From Acidobacteriota bacterium (GTDB taxonomy: Bacteria > Acidobacteriota > Terriglobia > Terriglobales > Acidobacteriaceae): a DNA stretch of 64,000 nt. The notes below the pieces were generated by a model. It did not search any database. It saw only the letters and a list, made by a program, of their open reading frames with translations, and was not told the DNA's origin. The DNA lies in contig JACPYL010000008.1 in NCBI GenBank assembly GCA_016196065.1, positions 186,001 through 250,000 on the forward strand. Direction: 5' to 3'. Made by a program: the position numbers and the translations under genes. This document shows positions 52,392 through 62,432 of the stretch, piece after piece; position 1 is the stretch's first letter, and each line of letters begins with the position of its first letter.

Positions 52392-54043
52392 ATCGAGATC
52401 GCGCCCTCTCCCACGGCTGACGCCACCCGCTTTACGTTTCCCGAGCGGACGTCGCCCACCGCAAAAACTCCCGGCAGGCTCGTCTCCAGCATGAATGGCA
52501 GACGCGTCTTTGGCCACGCCGGCCCCTCGTCCTGCAATGCGCCTTCGACCACATCACGACCGGTGAGAATGAAACCTTTCGGGTCGAGCGCGAGACATCC
52601 TTTGAGCCAATCCGTTCGCGGCGACGCGCCCGTCATGACAAAAATATGCCGGATCGGGTGGGTCGAGGTCTCTCCGGTAGCGTTGTCTCGCCAAGTTACG
52701 CTCTCCAAGTGTGTGTCTCCGCCCAGGGCGATGATTTCTGTTTTATAGTGCAGTTCGATCGCAGGATTTTCTTCGATTCGCTGGATGAGATAGCGCGACA
52801 TCGTACTCGAAAGTTCTGGCGCCCGCACCAGCATGTAGACCTTGCGAGTCGCCTGCGACATGTAGACGGCCGCCTGTCCCGCGGAATTTCCGCCACCCAC
52901 CACGATCACATCATCGCCGCCGCACATTTGCGACTCCATAAAGGTCGCGCCGTAATAGACACCCTGCCCTTCGAACTTCGCAAGATTTCCGATTTTCGGC
53001 TTGTTGTATTGCGCGCCGCTGGAAATTACGATGCTGCGGGTCAAGAGACAAGTACCGCCGTCGAGCATCACCTTGTAGGGACGAGCGCTGCAGTCCAGAC
53101 TCTCCACGCTATGCGCGACCATCATCTTCGCGCCGAATTTCAAGGCTTGCGTGGTCGCGCGATTCGCCAGTTCCTGTCCGGAAACACCGGTGGGAAAGCC
53201 GAGATAGTTTTCGATCTTCGAGCTGGAACCAGCCTGGCCTCCGGGTGCAGCAGTCTCGATCACCATGACGTCGAGTCCTTCGGAAGCCGCATAGACAGCG
53301 GCGGCCAGCCCAGACGGTCCCGCACCGATGACAACCACATCGTGAACCTGGGACTCGTCGACCGTCGCATTGAATCCCAGGCAATCTGCCAGTTCCGACA
53401 CGGTCGGATTGCGCATGACGTTGCGGCTGCTGCTGCAAATGACCACCGGAATCTCATCGACCGAAATATGAAAACGGTCCAGCAGTTCCTGGGAATCCTT
53501 GTCAGTATCGAGGTCGACATAGTTGTGAGGCTGTCCATTGCGAGTCAGGAATTCTCGCAGCCGCAGAGTGTGCGCGGAATGGTTCGACCCCATGAGGATC
53601 AAGTTGCCGTAGCCCGCATTGATCAGCGCGAGGCGCCGCAGGATAAAGGCCCGCATCAGGATTTCGCTGAGTTCGGCATCCTTGGCAATCACCGCCCGGA
53701 ACGCCTCGGGAGTAAGTTCAAGAAATTCTCCGGCCACATTCACGCGCCCCGTCACCAGAACGGCACGCCCGGAGATCATGGTGAGTTCTCCGGTGAAATC
53801 GCCGCGCGTGTCGTGCGCGACGATCAGGCGCTCACCCTTGAGAGAGGACTGCACGATTTCCATGCTCCCGCTGAGGACAACAAAAAACGGCACAAGCGTG
53901 GTTCCCGGCTGGAACAGGACTTCGCCCACTTTGACTTTACGAACGGTGCCGAGCGGCATGAGCCGCTTGATCTGCGCTTCGGAGAGGGCGGGAAACGTTT
54001 GCGTCTTGGCATCGAGCACACTGGAAATTGGAGGAGTCGCCAT
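52358..54043 (-). CDS. Cyclic nucleotide-binding/glutaredoxin-like/thioredoxin-reductase-like fusion
   Basis: A 561-aa three-domain flavoprotein. Residues about 10-130 form a cNMP-binding domain (GEVLFQPGTTLVPFFVVLSGSM), 145-220 a glutaredoxin-like fold without cysteines in the usual place (MGSNHSAHTLRLREFL), and 232-555 a thioredoxin-reductase-type FAD/NAD(P)H domain (VVVIGAGPSGLAAAVYAAS, VIVVGGGNSAGQAAVYMS, PGVFAVGDVRSG). The redox CxxC of classical TrxR is absent: the equivalent segment is YYGATFMESQMC with a single Cys. It probably uses another electron acceptor, perhaps a peroxide or sulfur compound. The ligand of the N-terminal domain is unproven. Confidence 0.87.
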   Translation of the reverse strand: MATPPISSVLDAKTQTFPALSEAQIKRLMPLGTVRKVKVGEVLFQPGTTLVPFFVVLSGSMEIVQSSLKGERLIVAHDTRGDFTGELTMISGRAVLVTGRVNVAGEFLELTPEAFRAVIAKDAELSEILMRAFILRRLALINAGYGNLILMGSNHSAHTLRLREFLTRNGQPHNYVDLDTDKDSQELLDRFHISVDEIPVVICSSSRNVMRNPTVSELADCLGFNATVDESQVHDVVVIGAGPSGLAAAVYAASEGLDVMVIETAAPGGQAGSSSKIENYLGFPTGVSGQELANRATTQALKFGAKMMVAHSVESLDCSARPYKVMLDGGTCLLTRSIVISSGAQYNKPKIGNLAKFEGQGVYYGATFMESQMCGGDDVIVVGGGNSAGQAAVYMSQATRKVYMLVRAPELSSTMSRYLIQRIEENPAIELHYKTEIIALGGDTHLESVTWRDNATGETSTHPIRHIFVMTGASPRTDWLKGCLALDPKGFILTGRDVVEGALQDEGPAWPKTRLPFMLETSLPGVFAVGDVRSGNVKRVASAVGEGAISIHMVHQVLAES

Positions 54044-54232
54044 AGTTTTACCTGGGAAAAATACTGGTGTGAAACATAGTAGATGATACAAACCTTCATT
54101 CGGCTTCAAGGGTCCTCTCAAGAAGGCGTTCGACCCAGAGCCATCTGCATGGCCGGAGGACCAGATTTCCGCCCGCGTCGTGCAAGAGCCAGCTCACCTG
54201 TTATGCTAAAAATCTTTGCTGAGGATATTTCC

Positions 54233-55822
54233 ATGAGGAAGCTCTCCTTATTTGTCTTCGCTATGGCCATTTTTGTGTCGGCCCAAACTGCTGGCCATTT
54301 CGACGGCCATACCTGGTGGGACACCATCAAAGTCATCGCTGACGACAAAATGGAAGGCCGCGATACGGGCAGCCGTGGAGAGCATGCCGCACAGGAATAT
54401 GTAGTCGAACAATTAAAGAAAGCTGGCTTGGAACCCGCGGGCACGAAGGGCTTCTATCAGCCAATAAAGTTTGTCTCGCGGCAGATCGTGGAAAAGGATT
54501 CCAGCCTCACGCTCGTCCATGACGGCCAACGCGAACCACTGGTTCTTGGTGATGACGCTTTCATCGGCACCCGGATTGCACCGGCGGCAGAGGTCAATGC
54601 CCCCATGGTCTTTGTCGGCTACGGACTCACTGTTCCGGAAAATAAGTACGACGACTTCGCGGGCGTCGACGTGAAAGGCAAGCTGGCCGTGATCTTTTCC
54701 GGATCGCCTGAGGAAATTCCTGGCCCGCTGGCTTCCCATTATCAAACTCTGCTCGAGCGGGGGAAGGTTCTTCGCGCTGCCGGGGCGATCGGCATCATAT
54801 CTCTGATTAACCCTGCTTCGATGGATATTCCGTGGTCGCGTATCTCGCTCAATCGCACACATCCCAGCATGGATCTTGACTATCCGGAATTCAATGAAAC
54901 GGCTGGCTTGCACCTGGCCGTAACTGTGAACCCGGCGAGCGCTAAGAAACTCTTTGCGGGATCGGGCCATACCTTCGCCGAAATTGCCGCGCTCGGTAAA
55001 GATCGCAAAGTGCTGCCGCACTTTCCGCTCTCCGTTTCGCTCGAAGCGAAAACCAAAATTGAAACTCAGAAGGTGGAATCAGCAAACGTGGTCGCCAAAC
55101 TTAAAGGAAGCGATCCAAAGCTGAAAGACGAATATGTCGTGCTCTCGGCCCACATCGATCATGTCGGGATCGGGGCGCCCATCAACGGTGACAGCATTTA
55201 CAACGGCGCCATGGACGATGGTTCCGGCAGTGCCCTGCTGATGGACGAGGCAGCCACTTTCAAGAAGAACCCCGAAAAACTGCGCCGCTCGATCTTGTTC
55301 GTGTTTGTCACTGCGGAAGAAAAGGGGCTGCTGGGATCAAAGTATTTTGCGGCTCATCCTACGGTGCCGGCGAAATCGCTGGTCGCGGATGTCAACGTGG
55401 ATATGTTCCTCCCCATCGTTCCGTTGAAAGTCCTGCGCGTGCTTGGCTTGGACGATTCTGACCTGGGCGACCGCGCCCGTGCTATCGCGCAGTCCTACAA
55501 CGTACAAGTTCAGCCGGACCCCGAACCGCTGCGCAACCTGTTCGTACGCAGTGACCAGTACAACTTCATTCGTCACGGAGTGCCGTCGATCATCATGAGC
55601 GTCGGTACCGAACCGGGCTCACCGGAGTCGAAGATATTCAAAGACTGGCTGACGAATCGTTACCACGCGCCCTCAGACGATCTGAACCAGCCTGTGGACT
55701 TCGAATCAGCAGCCAAGTATGAAGAGATTGTTCGCAGCCTTTTGATCGACGTCGCGAACAACGGAAATCATCCGCAGTGGAAACAGACCAGTTTCTTCCG
55801 GCGGTACGCGGCGGGTAACTAG
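54233..55822 (+). CDS. M28-family zinc aminopeptidase, secreted
   Basis: A 529-aa exported peptidase. The N-terminal 17 residues form a signal peptide (LFVFAMAIFVSAQ). A PA-like domain is at about 130-250. The catalytic M28 domain shows the zinc ligands in order: His/Asp in SAHIDHVG, Asp in AMDDGSGSA, Glu pair in TAEEKGLLGS, Asp in DVNVDM, and His in RYHAPSDDL. It likely removes N-terminal residues from peptides. ATG 54233 follows GAGGA by 8 bases. The gene is divergent from the cNMP/TrxR-like gene. Confidence 0.92.
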   Translation: MRKLSLFVFAMAIFVSAQTAGHFDGHTWWDTIKVIADDKMEGRDTGSRGEHAAQEYVVEQLKKAGLEPAGTKGFYQPIKFVSRQIVEKDSSLTLVHDGQREPLVLGDDAFIGTRIAPAAEVNAPMVFVGYGLTVPENKYDDFAGVDVKGKLAVIFSGSPEEIPGPLASHYQTLLERGKVLRAAGAIGIISLINPASMDIPWSRISLNRTHPSMDLDYPEFNETAGLHLAVTVNPASAKKLFAGSGHTFAEIAALGKDRKVLPHFPLSVSLEAKTKIETQKVESANVVAKLKGSDPKLKDEYVVLSAHIDHVGIGAPINGDSIYNGAMDDGSGSALLMDEAATFKKNPEKLRRSILFVFVTAEEKGLLGSKYFAAHPTVPAKSLVADVNVDMFLPIVPLKVLRVLGLDDSDLGDRARAIAQSYNVQVQPDPEPLRNLFVRSDQYNFIRHGVPSIIMSVGTEPGSPESKIFKDWLTNRYHAPSDDLNQPVDFESAAKYEEIVRSLLIDVANNGNHPQWKQTSFFRRYAAGN

Positions 55823-55830
55823 TCACCAGC

Positions 55831-57030
55831 CTAGCGCGAGAAAACAACTCCGTGGGGATGACCGGAACCCTTCCACCCGTGCGGCCAGTCGCGATTATCA
55901 AAATTGAAACCGACTTTTCCGTCGGCATCGCGGAAGGCTTCATCCATGGTCAAAGTCCCCGTTGCCTGATCCAGCTTGAGCAGGTAGAGGCGGTTGCCTG
56001 AACCGGTGATGGCCAGGCGTTGCGCCTTCGGGTCCCAACCGGTCCAGTGCGGATCGAATGCGTCATCAATCTTGAGCCGCGATACTTCGACCGGCTTCGC
56101 TCCGTCCTTCAAGTCCAAAACGATCAAACCATGTATCGAAGGGACGCTCTGAATCAGGTAGCGTCCGACAATCGTCGGGACGCCGCACCAGTTGCCGGGA
56201 AAGTTGTAAACAAGTCTTGATGTAGGCTCGTCTGAATTCACTCCGGTGATGCGCTCGATACCGCAACCTAGAGTCTGCACAAAGACTGAGCCATCCGGAC
56301 CGAGTCGCGGCTCTTCCGGACTAATCTGTCCGTAGTGATTGGCCCCGATGTCGAAGTATGCCGTCCTAAGAAGTTTCAAGTCAGACAAACGCCAGACCTG
56401 ATAGGTCGATCCAAGAAATATGGTTTCCAGGTGCATCGAAGAATTGGTGGACACCACCCGATCGAGTTCCGGGACGACCACAAGGCTGTAGGGCGTCAAC
56501 AAGGCGTCGGCAAAGGTGGGATCAGCGCTGCTGGCCGAACGAATCACTTTCCCGCTGTCGTCAATCTCCACCAGTCCGCCGGTATGCCCATCGGCATGGT
56601 GAGCATGCTGGAAGGTGGCAAGCACGTTGCCATTGGGCAAACGCAGGTAGGAATGCGGATGCATATACCCGGCCATGTCGGTGAATGAAGTCACGGTCTT
56701 CGGATGAACTGGGTCGCGCACATCGAATATGAAAGTGCGTCCGGCGTCATGGTCGTTGGCAAACAACATGCCGCTGGCAGGCATCGTGTATTCCGTGTGA
56801 TGCGCTTTCATCGTCTTCTGGTCCGTGGCAAGCGTCGTGACGAGGTGTCCGTAGGAAGGTGAGGATGGGTCGGCATCAATCACTGCGAGGAAGTCGTTGC
56901 CTTTGCCAGCAGCGTCCCCGGTCCATGCAAACAGAGTGTGCGCGGACGCCATCGTGACCTGAGCGATGAGGCGTGCGGGAAAAACGGCAACACAGAAGTA
57001 CAGGAATGATGCAAGCAATACACGTTTCAT
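55831..57030 (-). CDS. Exported beta-propeller protein, SBP56/methanethiol-oxidase-related
   Basis: A 399-aa exported protein with a signal peptide (VLLASFLYFCVAVFPARLIAQ). The remainder is beta-propeller-like with several His-rich stretches (AHHTEYTMPASGMLFANDHD, MHPHSYLRLPNG, QHAHHADGHTGG, HPHGVVFSR). It resembles the selenium-binding protein 56 family, some members of which oxidise methanethiol using copper, but the match is partial, so the function is tentative. ATG 57030 follows AAGGGG by 6 bases. It is convergent with the M28 peptidase gene. Confidence 0.7.
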   Translation of the reverse strand: MKRVLLASFLYFCVAVFPARLIAQVTMASAHTLFAWTGDAAGKGNDFLAVIDADPSSPSYGHLVTTLATDQKTMKAHHTEYTMPASGMLFANDHDAGRTFIFDVRDPVHPKTVTSFTDMAGYMHPHSYLRLPNGNVLATFQHAHHADGHTGGLVEIDDSGKVIRSASSADPTFADALLTPYSLVVVPELDRVVSTNSSMHLETIFLGSTYQVWRLSDLKLLRTAYFDIGANHYGQISPEEPRLGPDGSVFVQTLGCGIERITGVNSDEPTSRLVYNFPGNWCGVPTIVGRYLIQSVPSIHGLIVLDLKDGAKPVEVSRLKIDDAFDPHWTGWDPKAQRLAITGSGNRLYLLKLDQATGTLTMDEAFRDADGKVGFNFDNRDWPHGWKGSGHPHGVVFSR

Positions 57031-57203
57031 CGGGACCCCTTGATGGACGAAAATCCGACAACCCAGCGAGGAAGGATAGCAGTGGGCAGGAACGTCGGTA
57101 AAGACGACAGGTGCGCCCTCAATCGGTCCCTCAAGAATCAAGCTTCGTAACTCGTCCGCAACCTCTTTCTGTAATACTGCTATGGGGCGTCACCGGAGGC
57201 TGC

Positions 57204-58100
57204 TTGAACGAATATCTTTTGTCCGTGCTCCTCGGCATCATCGAGGGGCTCACCGAATTCCTGCCAGTCAGCTCTACCGCCCATTTGCGCCTAGCCGAAG
57301 CCCTTCTGAACGTGCCGCTGTCGAGCGGTTACTGGAAGATGTACTCGATCGTGATCCAGTTAGGCGCAATTCTCGTACTGCCGATTTATTTCCGCGCGCA
57401 CATCGCCAAGCTGTTTTCGACGTTCCCGGAAGGCGAGAGGAAGGACTGCACGATCCTCACGCATCCGTTGAGTTTGGTGATGATCGCGTTCGTGGTGACT
57501 GCGGGGCCGTCGTTCCTGTTGTCGAAACTGATCGGCAAGAACCTGGAAAGCTTGTACGTGATGGGTGGATCACTCCTGGTGGGTGGGATCGTGATGTGGG
57601 CGATCGACACGATGAAAGCGCCATGGGAGACGGCAGGCACGGGAGCACCGGGTTCGCCGATCCACACGTGGAAAATGGATGACATTCACGGTGGTCAGGC
57701 AATCTGGATCGGCGCATGTCAGATCCTGTCGGCAGTGTTCCCCGGAACATCTCGGTCAATGGCGACGATTGCTGCTGGACAACTGGCGGGGATGTCGCGC
57801 GCCGCGGCGCTGGAATTCTCCTTCTTCCTTTCCATGCCCACCATGGCGGTGGCCACGCTGTACACACTCTACAAGTCAATTTCTGGCAAAGACGAAAACC
57901 CCATCGGCGTGTCCCAGATAACGTCCCAGCAGTGGGTCATCCTCGCGATTGGCTTCGTGGTCTCGTTCCTCGTCGCCTACGGAGCCGTGGCATGGTTCAT
58001 GAACTGGGTCCGAAAGCGTGGATTTGCACCGTTTGCGGTCTATCGGATTGTGGTGGGGATTGCCGTACTGGGATGGGCTGCAGGCGTACTGGGAAGGTAA
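57204..58100 (+). CDS. uppP: Undecaprenyl-diphosphatase (BacA/UppP)
   Basis: A 298-aa integral membrane enzyme that dephosphorylates undecaprenyl pyrophosphate to recycle the lipid carrier of cell-wall synthesis. The two active-site motifs are present: EGLTEFLPVSSTAHL (about 13-27) and PGTSRSMATI (about 180-189). There are about eight membrane helices. The TTG start at 57204 follows GGAGG by 4 bases and gives the standard N-terminus; an upstream ATG would add a hydrophilic leader. It precedes ftsK on the same strand. Confidence 0.95.
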   Translation: MNEYLLSVLLGIIEGLTEFLPVSSTAHLRLAEALLNVPLSSGYWKMYSIVIQLGAILVLPIYFRAHIAKLFSTFPEGERKDCTILTHPLSLVMIAFVVTAGPSFLLSKLIGKNLESLYVMGGSLLVGGIVMWAIDTMKAPWETAGTGAPGSPIHTWKMDDIHGGQAIWIGACQILSAVFPGTSRSMATIAAGQLAGMSRAAALEFSFFLSMPTMAVATLYTLYKSISGKDENPIGVSQITSQQWVILAIGFVVSFLVAYGAVAWFMNWVRKRGFAPFAVYRIVVGIAVLGWAAGVLGR

Positions 58101-58255
58101 GAGTGGGGCCGGCGGCGACGGCCTAGTATCCAGTTCGCCACCCTGTACTCTTTCCTGCATTGTCGGGCACCAGACTTCTTGTCATAATCATGGTGCTCTG
58201 GCCTCTTTACGGTACCCCGGTTGAAGTGTCTGCATCCAACTCCCGGACGCCGTTG

Positions 58256-60658
58256 ATGCCAATGAAATTTCTTTCGAAGATTTTTGCGCCCACCAGGAAC
58301 CGGCGGCTCAATGAGCTGATCGGATTCCTGCTGTGCGTCTCCGCGCTCCTCCTTTTTCTCGCACTTGCTTCGTACTCGCCGCTTGATCCCTCGCTGAATA
58401 GTGCGTCCGTATTGACCGGATCGCGCGCGGCCCGCAACTGGATCGGGATCATCGGCGCCTACCTGTCCGATATCGTCCTGCAGTTCTGGGGCATCGGATC
58501 TTTTCTTCTACCCGTCTTCCTGGGAATGCTGGGAATCCGCTGGTTCCGTTCGCGAGCCGTGCAGACGCCCATCGCCAAAACTCTCGGCGGCGCATGGCTC
58601 CTTATGTTTGTCCCCGCCCTCCTCGCGATCTTGCCGGGACACTTCAAGTGGATGGGTGCCATCCCGGTTGAAGGCTTGCTGGGCCGCGTGATTGGCGATG
58701 CCCTGATTCATTTCTTCAACGTCGCTGGCGCTTACATTGTCTGCACAACGTTTCTCGCGGTCGCGCTCTATCTGACCACGGCGTTCTCCTTCGCCGCCAT
58801 TGAAGTGTGGGCACCGACGCGATTCGCGTGGGTGATCGCTCTGCGGGATCGGTATCGCGACTGGCAGGATGAGCGTCAGCGCAAGCGCCAGCAGTTTGAG
58901 TTAGAACGACGCCGCGCACAGAAGCCGATGGTGACCACGCAACTCGTCCCGGCTCGACCTGCGCAAGCGCGGACGGAACCGGCACAGGAATATGCGCCGG
59001 CGCGAACGGAACCCGTCGCCGAGGGACGCCGCACTGGCATTGAGCGGATGGCGGAAGAAGATCCGGTGGCGTTTGTCGCGCCTCCCGCTGAAGCCGACGA
59101 AGCAACTCCATCCGATATCGAAGTCACGAATCGCGCGGACTCGCAACTCAAGTCGAAGACAACGCTCCCGAAGATTGCCGGCACCTACAAGTTGCCGCCT
59201 TCAAGCCTGTTGCATCGTCCGGACGAAGCGCAATCAGTAGACGAAGGCGAACTCAAACTCCTCGCCCAGGTGTTGACCGATAAGTACGCTGAGTTCGATG
59301 TCCATGGGCAGGTTACGCAGATCAATCCGGGCCCGGTGGTGACGACGTTTGAGTTCAAGCCCGAAGCAGGGATCAAGTACAGCCGCATCACGGGGCTGAC
59401 CGACGATCTCTGTCTCGCCTTGCGCGCGGAGAGCATTCTGATCGAGCGCATGCCGGGCAAGAGTACAGTGGGCATTCAGGTTCCGAATCGCGAGCGCGAG
59501 GTCATCTGGCTGCGCGAGAACATCGAGTCACAAGAGTTTATTGGGACAAAGTCCAAGCTCACGCTCGGCATGGGCAAGGATATCAATGGTCGTCTTGCAG
59601 TTGCAGACCTGGCGGGAATGCCGCACTTGCTGATCGCCGGATCCACGGGCACCGGCAAGAGCGTTTGCATCAACGCGATGATCATGTCGGTGCTTTACAA
59701 GGCGACTCCGGATCAGGTGCGTCTGGTGCTGGTCGATCCGAAACGCCTGGAATTAGGGAACTACGAAGGCATTCCACACCTTCTGACACCCATCATCACC
59801 GAGCCCAAGCTGGCGGCAAATGCTTTGCGAAATGCGGTTCGTGAGATGGAGCGTCGCCTGAAGTTACTGGCTGCCAAAGGCGTCCGCAACATCGACAGTT
59901 ACAACCGGTTGTTTGACGACACGCCCAGTTTATTTGCGGAGCAGTCTCCGGATGAAGGCCCGATCCCTTACATCATCATCATCATCGACGAACTCGCCGA
60001 CCTGATGATGCTCGACGGCAACAACGTGGAGGAGTCGATTACGCGCCTGGCACAGATGGCGCGCGCGGTTGGGATCCACCTCGTGCTCGCGACGCAACGT
60101 CCGTCGGTGGATGTGATTACTGGATTAATCAAGGCGAATTTCCCTGCCCGCATTTCCTTCCGCGTGGCGACCAAAGTCGACTCGCGTACGATTCTGGACG
60201 CCAACGGCGCGGAGTCCTTGCTCGGGCGCGGCGACATGTTGTACCTACCTTCGGGATCGGCGCGTGTTCATCGCCTGCATGCTCCGTTCGTTACGGAGAA
60301 AGAAATTGCCGGGGTGGTCGAATTCTGGAAGGCACAAGGCCTGGCGCAATATCAGGAGAAATTCCTGGAAGCGCCGAAAGAAGATCGTGCGGCTTCCGGT
60401 GACGGCACCGACTCCGGTGAGGTAGGCGAGGATGACAATGATCCTCTCTTCAACGATGCTGTGCGCCTGGTAATTGAGTTCGGCAAGGCCTCCACTTCCC
60501 TGCTGCAGCGGCGGCTGCGCGTTGGCTACGGCCGGGCTGCTCATCTCATCGACCTCATGGAGCGCGACGGCATCGTCGGCGCCGCCGATGGACCGAAGCC
60601 GCGCGAAGTCCTGAAGCGTCCGGACTGGATTTCGGAAGTCGAAGAGTCAATGCGGTAG
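58256..60658 (+). CDS. ftsK: DNA translocase FtsK/SpoIIIE
   Basis: An 800-aa membrane-anchored DNA pump used in chromosome segregation at division. Four membrane helices lie in about the first 180 residues, followed by a Pro/Glu-rich linker to about 330, the alpha/beta motor with Walker A GSTGTGKSVCINAM (about 461-474) and Walker B IIIIDELADLMM, and the C-terminal winged-helix gamma domain (LLQRRLRVGYGRAAHLIDLM) that reads KOPS-like sequences. Its linker is short compared with E. coli FtsK. ATG 58256 is the most likely start; an in-frame TTG at 58160 would add 32 residues. Confidence 0.96.
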   Translation: MPMKFLSKIFAPTRNRRLNELIGFLLCVSALLLFLALASYSPLDPSLNSASVLTGSRAARNWIGIIGAYLSDIVLQFWGIGSFLLPVFLGMLGIRWFRSRAVQTPIAKTLGGAWLLMFVPALLAILPGHFKWMGAIPVEGLLGRVIGDALIHFFNVAGAYIVCTTFLAVALYLTTAFSFAAIEVWAPTRFAWVIALRDRYRDWQDERQRKRQQFELERRRAQKPMVTTQLVPARPAQARTEPAQEYAPARTEPVAEGRRTGIERMAEEDPVAFVAPPAEADEATPSDIEVTNRADSQLKSKTTLPKIAGTYKLPPSSLLHRPDEAQSVDEGELKLLAQVLTDKYAEFDVHGQVTQINPGPVVTTFEFKPEAGIKYSRITGLTDDLCLALRAESILIERMPGKSTVGIQVPNREREVIWLRENIESQEFIGTKSKLTLGMGKDINGRLAVADLAGMPHLLIAGSTGTGKSVCINAMIMSVLYKATPDQVRLVLVDPKRLELGNYEGIPHLLTPIITEPKLAANALRNAVREMERRLKLLAAKGVRNIDSYNRLFDDTPSLFAEQSPDEGPIPYIIIIIDELADLMMLDGNNVEESITRLAQMARAVGIHLVLATQRPSVDVITGLIKANFPARISFRVATKVDSRTILDANGAESLLGRGDMLYLPSGSARVHRLHAPFVTEKEIAGVVEFWKAQGLAQYQEKFLEAPKEDRAASGDGTDSGEVGEDDNDPLFNDAVRLVIEFGKASTSLLQRRLRVGYGRAAHLIDLMERDGIVGAADGPKPREVLKRPDWISEVEESMR

Positions 60659-60709
60659 GAAGACAGCAGCTAGTAATTCAATCCCGCCATACAACATTAC
60701 CCGTGAACG

Positions 60710-61111
60710 CTAACGCCTTCCGAGCGCGAGGAAGGCGACGTAGAACAATTGCGCGACCGCCACTCCGATGATGGCGTAGGTCGCAAATTCCAATCGACGG
60801 CTGGACTTCTTCACTTCTCTCACCACATCCGCGACTCCCGCCGTTACTTCCAGCAACGTCTCGGTGAGCTTCTCCATGTGCTCGGCCGAGGTCGTGATCC
60901 GGGCGACGACGCGGGAATTTTCCGCCAGCGACGTGGTCAGGCGTTCGCTGTTGCGGATATCCAGTTCCGTCTTACAGGCGGACCACCATGGAGTACCCAG
61001 AGCGTTGTCGTACATGCGGGCGCGGATCTCTTCGTAGGAGCGTCCACGCAGGAGCTGGAGCAGGGCGAGCGTTACCTTGCTGCCGTCGGGGGATGAGGCG
61101 GTAGCGGACAT
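60710..61111 (-). CDS. Small helical membrane protein, unknown function
   Basis: A 133-aa protein with a central coiled-coil-like helix (SAEHMEKLTETLLEVTAGVADVVREV) and one C-terminal transmembrane segment (FATYAIIGVAVAQLFYVAFLAL). No known domain. It is convergent with ftsK. Confidence 0.65.
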   Translation of the reverse strand: MSATASSPDGSKVTLALLQLLRGRSYEEIRARMYDNALGTPWWSACKTELDIRNSERLTTSLAENSRVVARITTSAEHMEKLTETLLEVTAGVADVVREVKKSSRRLEFATYAIIGVAVAQLFYVAFLALGRR

Positions 61112-61379
61112 GTCTAAGGACTATAGCCGCGAAATCAGGCAGGGCTCAGATGCCAAAAGGGCTAAGGGGCATTGCCCACTTGGCGGTCGCGGAGATTGGC
61201 ATTGGGCCAGCAGGGGACCCACGCAGAAGGGCAATGTCGGGACCGTAATCGATTACCAATTAGCGATGGTAAAGCCTCGTTTTCCGCGTTCGCTCCGAGA
61301 AATGGGCCAGGCGCCTCAGGGAATTGCCCCCACGAATTCCCCACGATGCTGAGAAGAGGGCCAACCGCCACACTCTGAT

Positions 61380-61976
61380 TCATGGATGAAGTCCAGAGAG
61401 CTCGAATCCCACAATCGCAAGGATGTTCATAACGAGATGAGCGATTATCGTGGCAGGCAAGGACTTTCGGCAGGAAACGAAAATCACTGAGAGGGCAAGC
61501 TGTTGGGGCAGGGCGATCCAAAAGTGTGCGTGTGCAGTCGCCCACAGGGTCGCAGTCGTGACTACGGCCCAAAAAACTCCTATTCGTTGCAGGAGTGTAC
61601 ACTGCATTGCCGCTCTCGCCATTTCTTCAATTATTGGGGCGACAAGAATGGCTGAGAAAATCCGGTATTTTGTCAGGGACGGATTTGGGCCGATTGAGTT
61701 GATGAACACCTGCAATACTGCCAAGGCCACAACACCAGCCCATGCATGAATTGGTAGTCGCCACAATTCTTTGGTGAAAACTCGAGGGTCCGCCCAATAG
61801 ACTAATGGCAACAACAAAAAAGCGTATGCACCACTTTCAACGATAGGCCCGTTGAAGTCCGATAGGCCCAGCCATCCTAACAAGGCCGAAACAACTTCGC
61901 CCGAAAAGACAAAAGCGACAAAAAACACAATCACACGGGTGATGCTTGGCCTAGGTTGTCCGGGTGCCTGCATCAT
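61380..61976 (-). CDS. CPBP-type intramembrane protease, second copy
   Basis: A 198-aa membrane protein with about five helices. The motif is variant: EEMARAAM (Glu117, Glu118, Arg121) rather than the usual EExxxR, with later His residues in TAHAHFWIA and IIAHLVMN. It is shorter than the CPBP protein at 24 kb and lies in a gene-poor, probably accessory stretch. Function unknown; activity is uncertain. Confidence 0.72.
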   Translation of the reverse strand: MMQAPGQPRPSITRVIVFFVAFVFSGEVVSALLGWLGLSDFNGPIVESGAYAFLLLPLVYWADPRVFTKELWRLPIHAWAGVVALAVLQVFINSIGPNPSLTKYRIFSAILVAPIIEEMARAAMQCTLLQRIGVFWAVVTTATLWATAHAHFWIALPQQLALSVIFVSCRKSLPATIIAHLVMNILAIVGFELSGLHP

Positions 61977-62050
61977 TCTTCACAATCCGTAGTCGGTACC
62001 TTGCGTCTGAGCCGGGTGCCGCATAACTTTAGGGCGCCCCAGACATTCGC

Positions 62051-62354
62051 CTGGTGCCCCAGGTTCGCGCCCCATACGAACGGTCGATCTCACGATGCTC
62101 TGTTCTTGGGGCGCTAACCTGGGTTTCAACAATTTCAAATCGGGCGCCGCCGACAAGTCTGCTCGCGGATCGGGCCGGATCGATAGTATCCGCAGGTCGC
62201 GAAACATAGTAAGAAAACTACACCCGCCAAACCTCGTGGTAAAGGAGTCGTCGGTTGGACGGGTCGGTTCGCTGTGCCCCAGGTTAGCGCCCCAAAAATC
62301 GGGGCAATCTAGATTTCCGAACTTAGAGACGGGGGCGCGAACCTGGGGCACCAG
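62051..62354. repeat. Nested inverted repeat, four alternating copies of a 20-bp motif
   Basis: Motif GTGCCCCAGGTT(A/C)GCGCCCC occurs in alternating orientation: forward at 62054-62073, reverse from about 62106, forward at 62274-62293, reverse at 62333-62352. Outer arms 62051-62073 and 62332-62354 pair perfectly (23 bp). Inner arms 62106-62123 and 62278-62295 pair perfectly (18 bp). The central 154 bases have no supported ORF. This occupies most of the gene-free interval 61977-62432. Confidence 0.85.
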
Positions 62355-62432
62355 GCACCAGGCGGCGGCCAGCCATTCGCAAAATGCGCGAAAGAATGGG
62401 GCACCCGCGAGCCACCTGGGCCACCCACCTTC

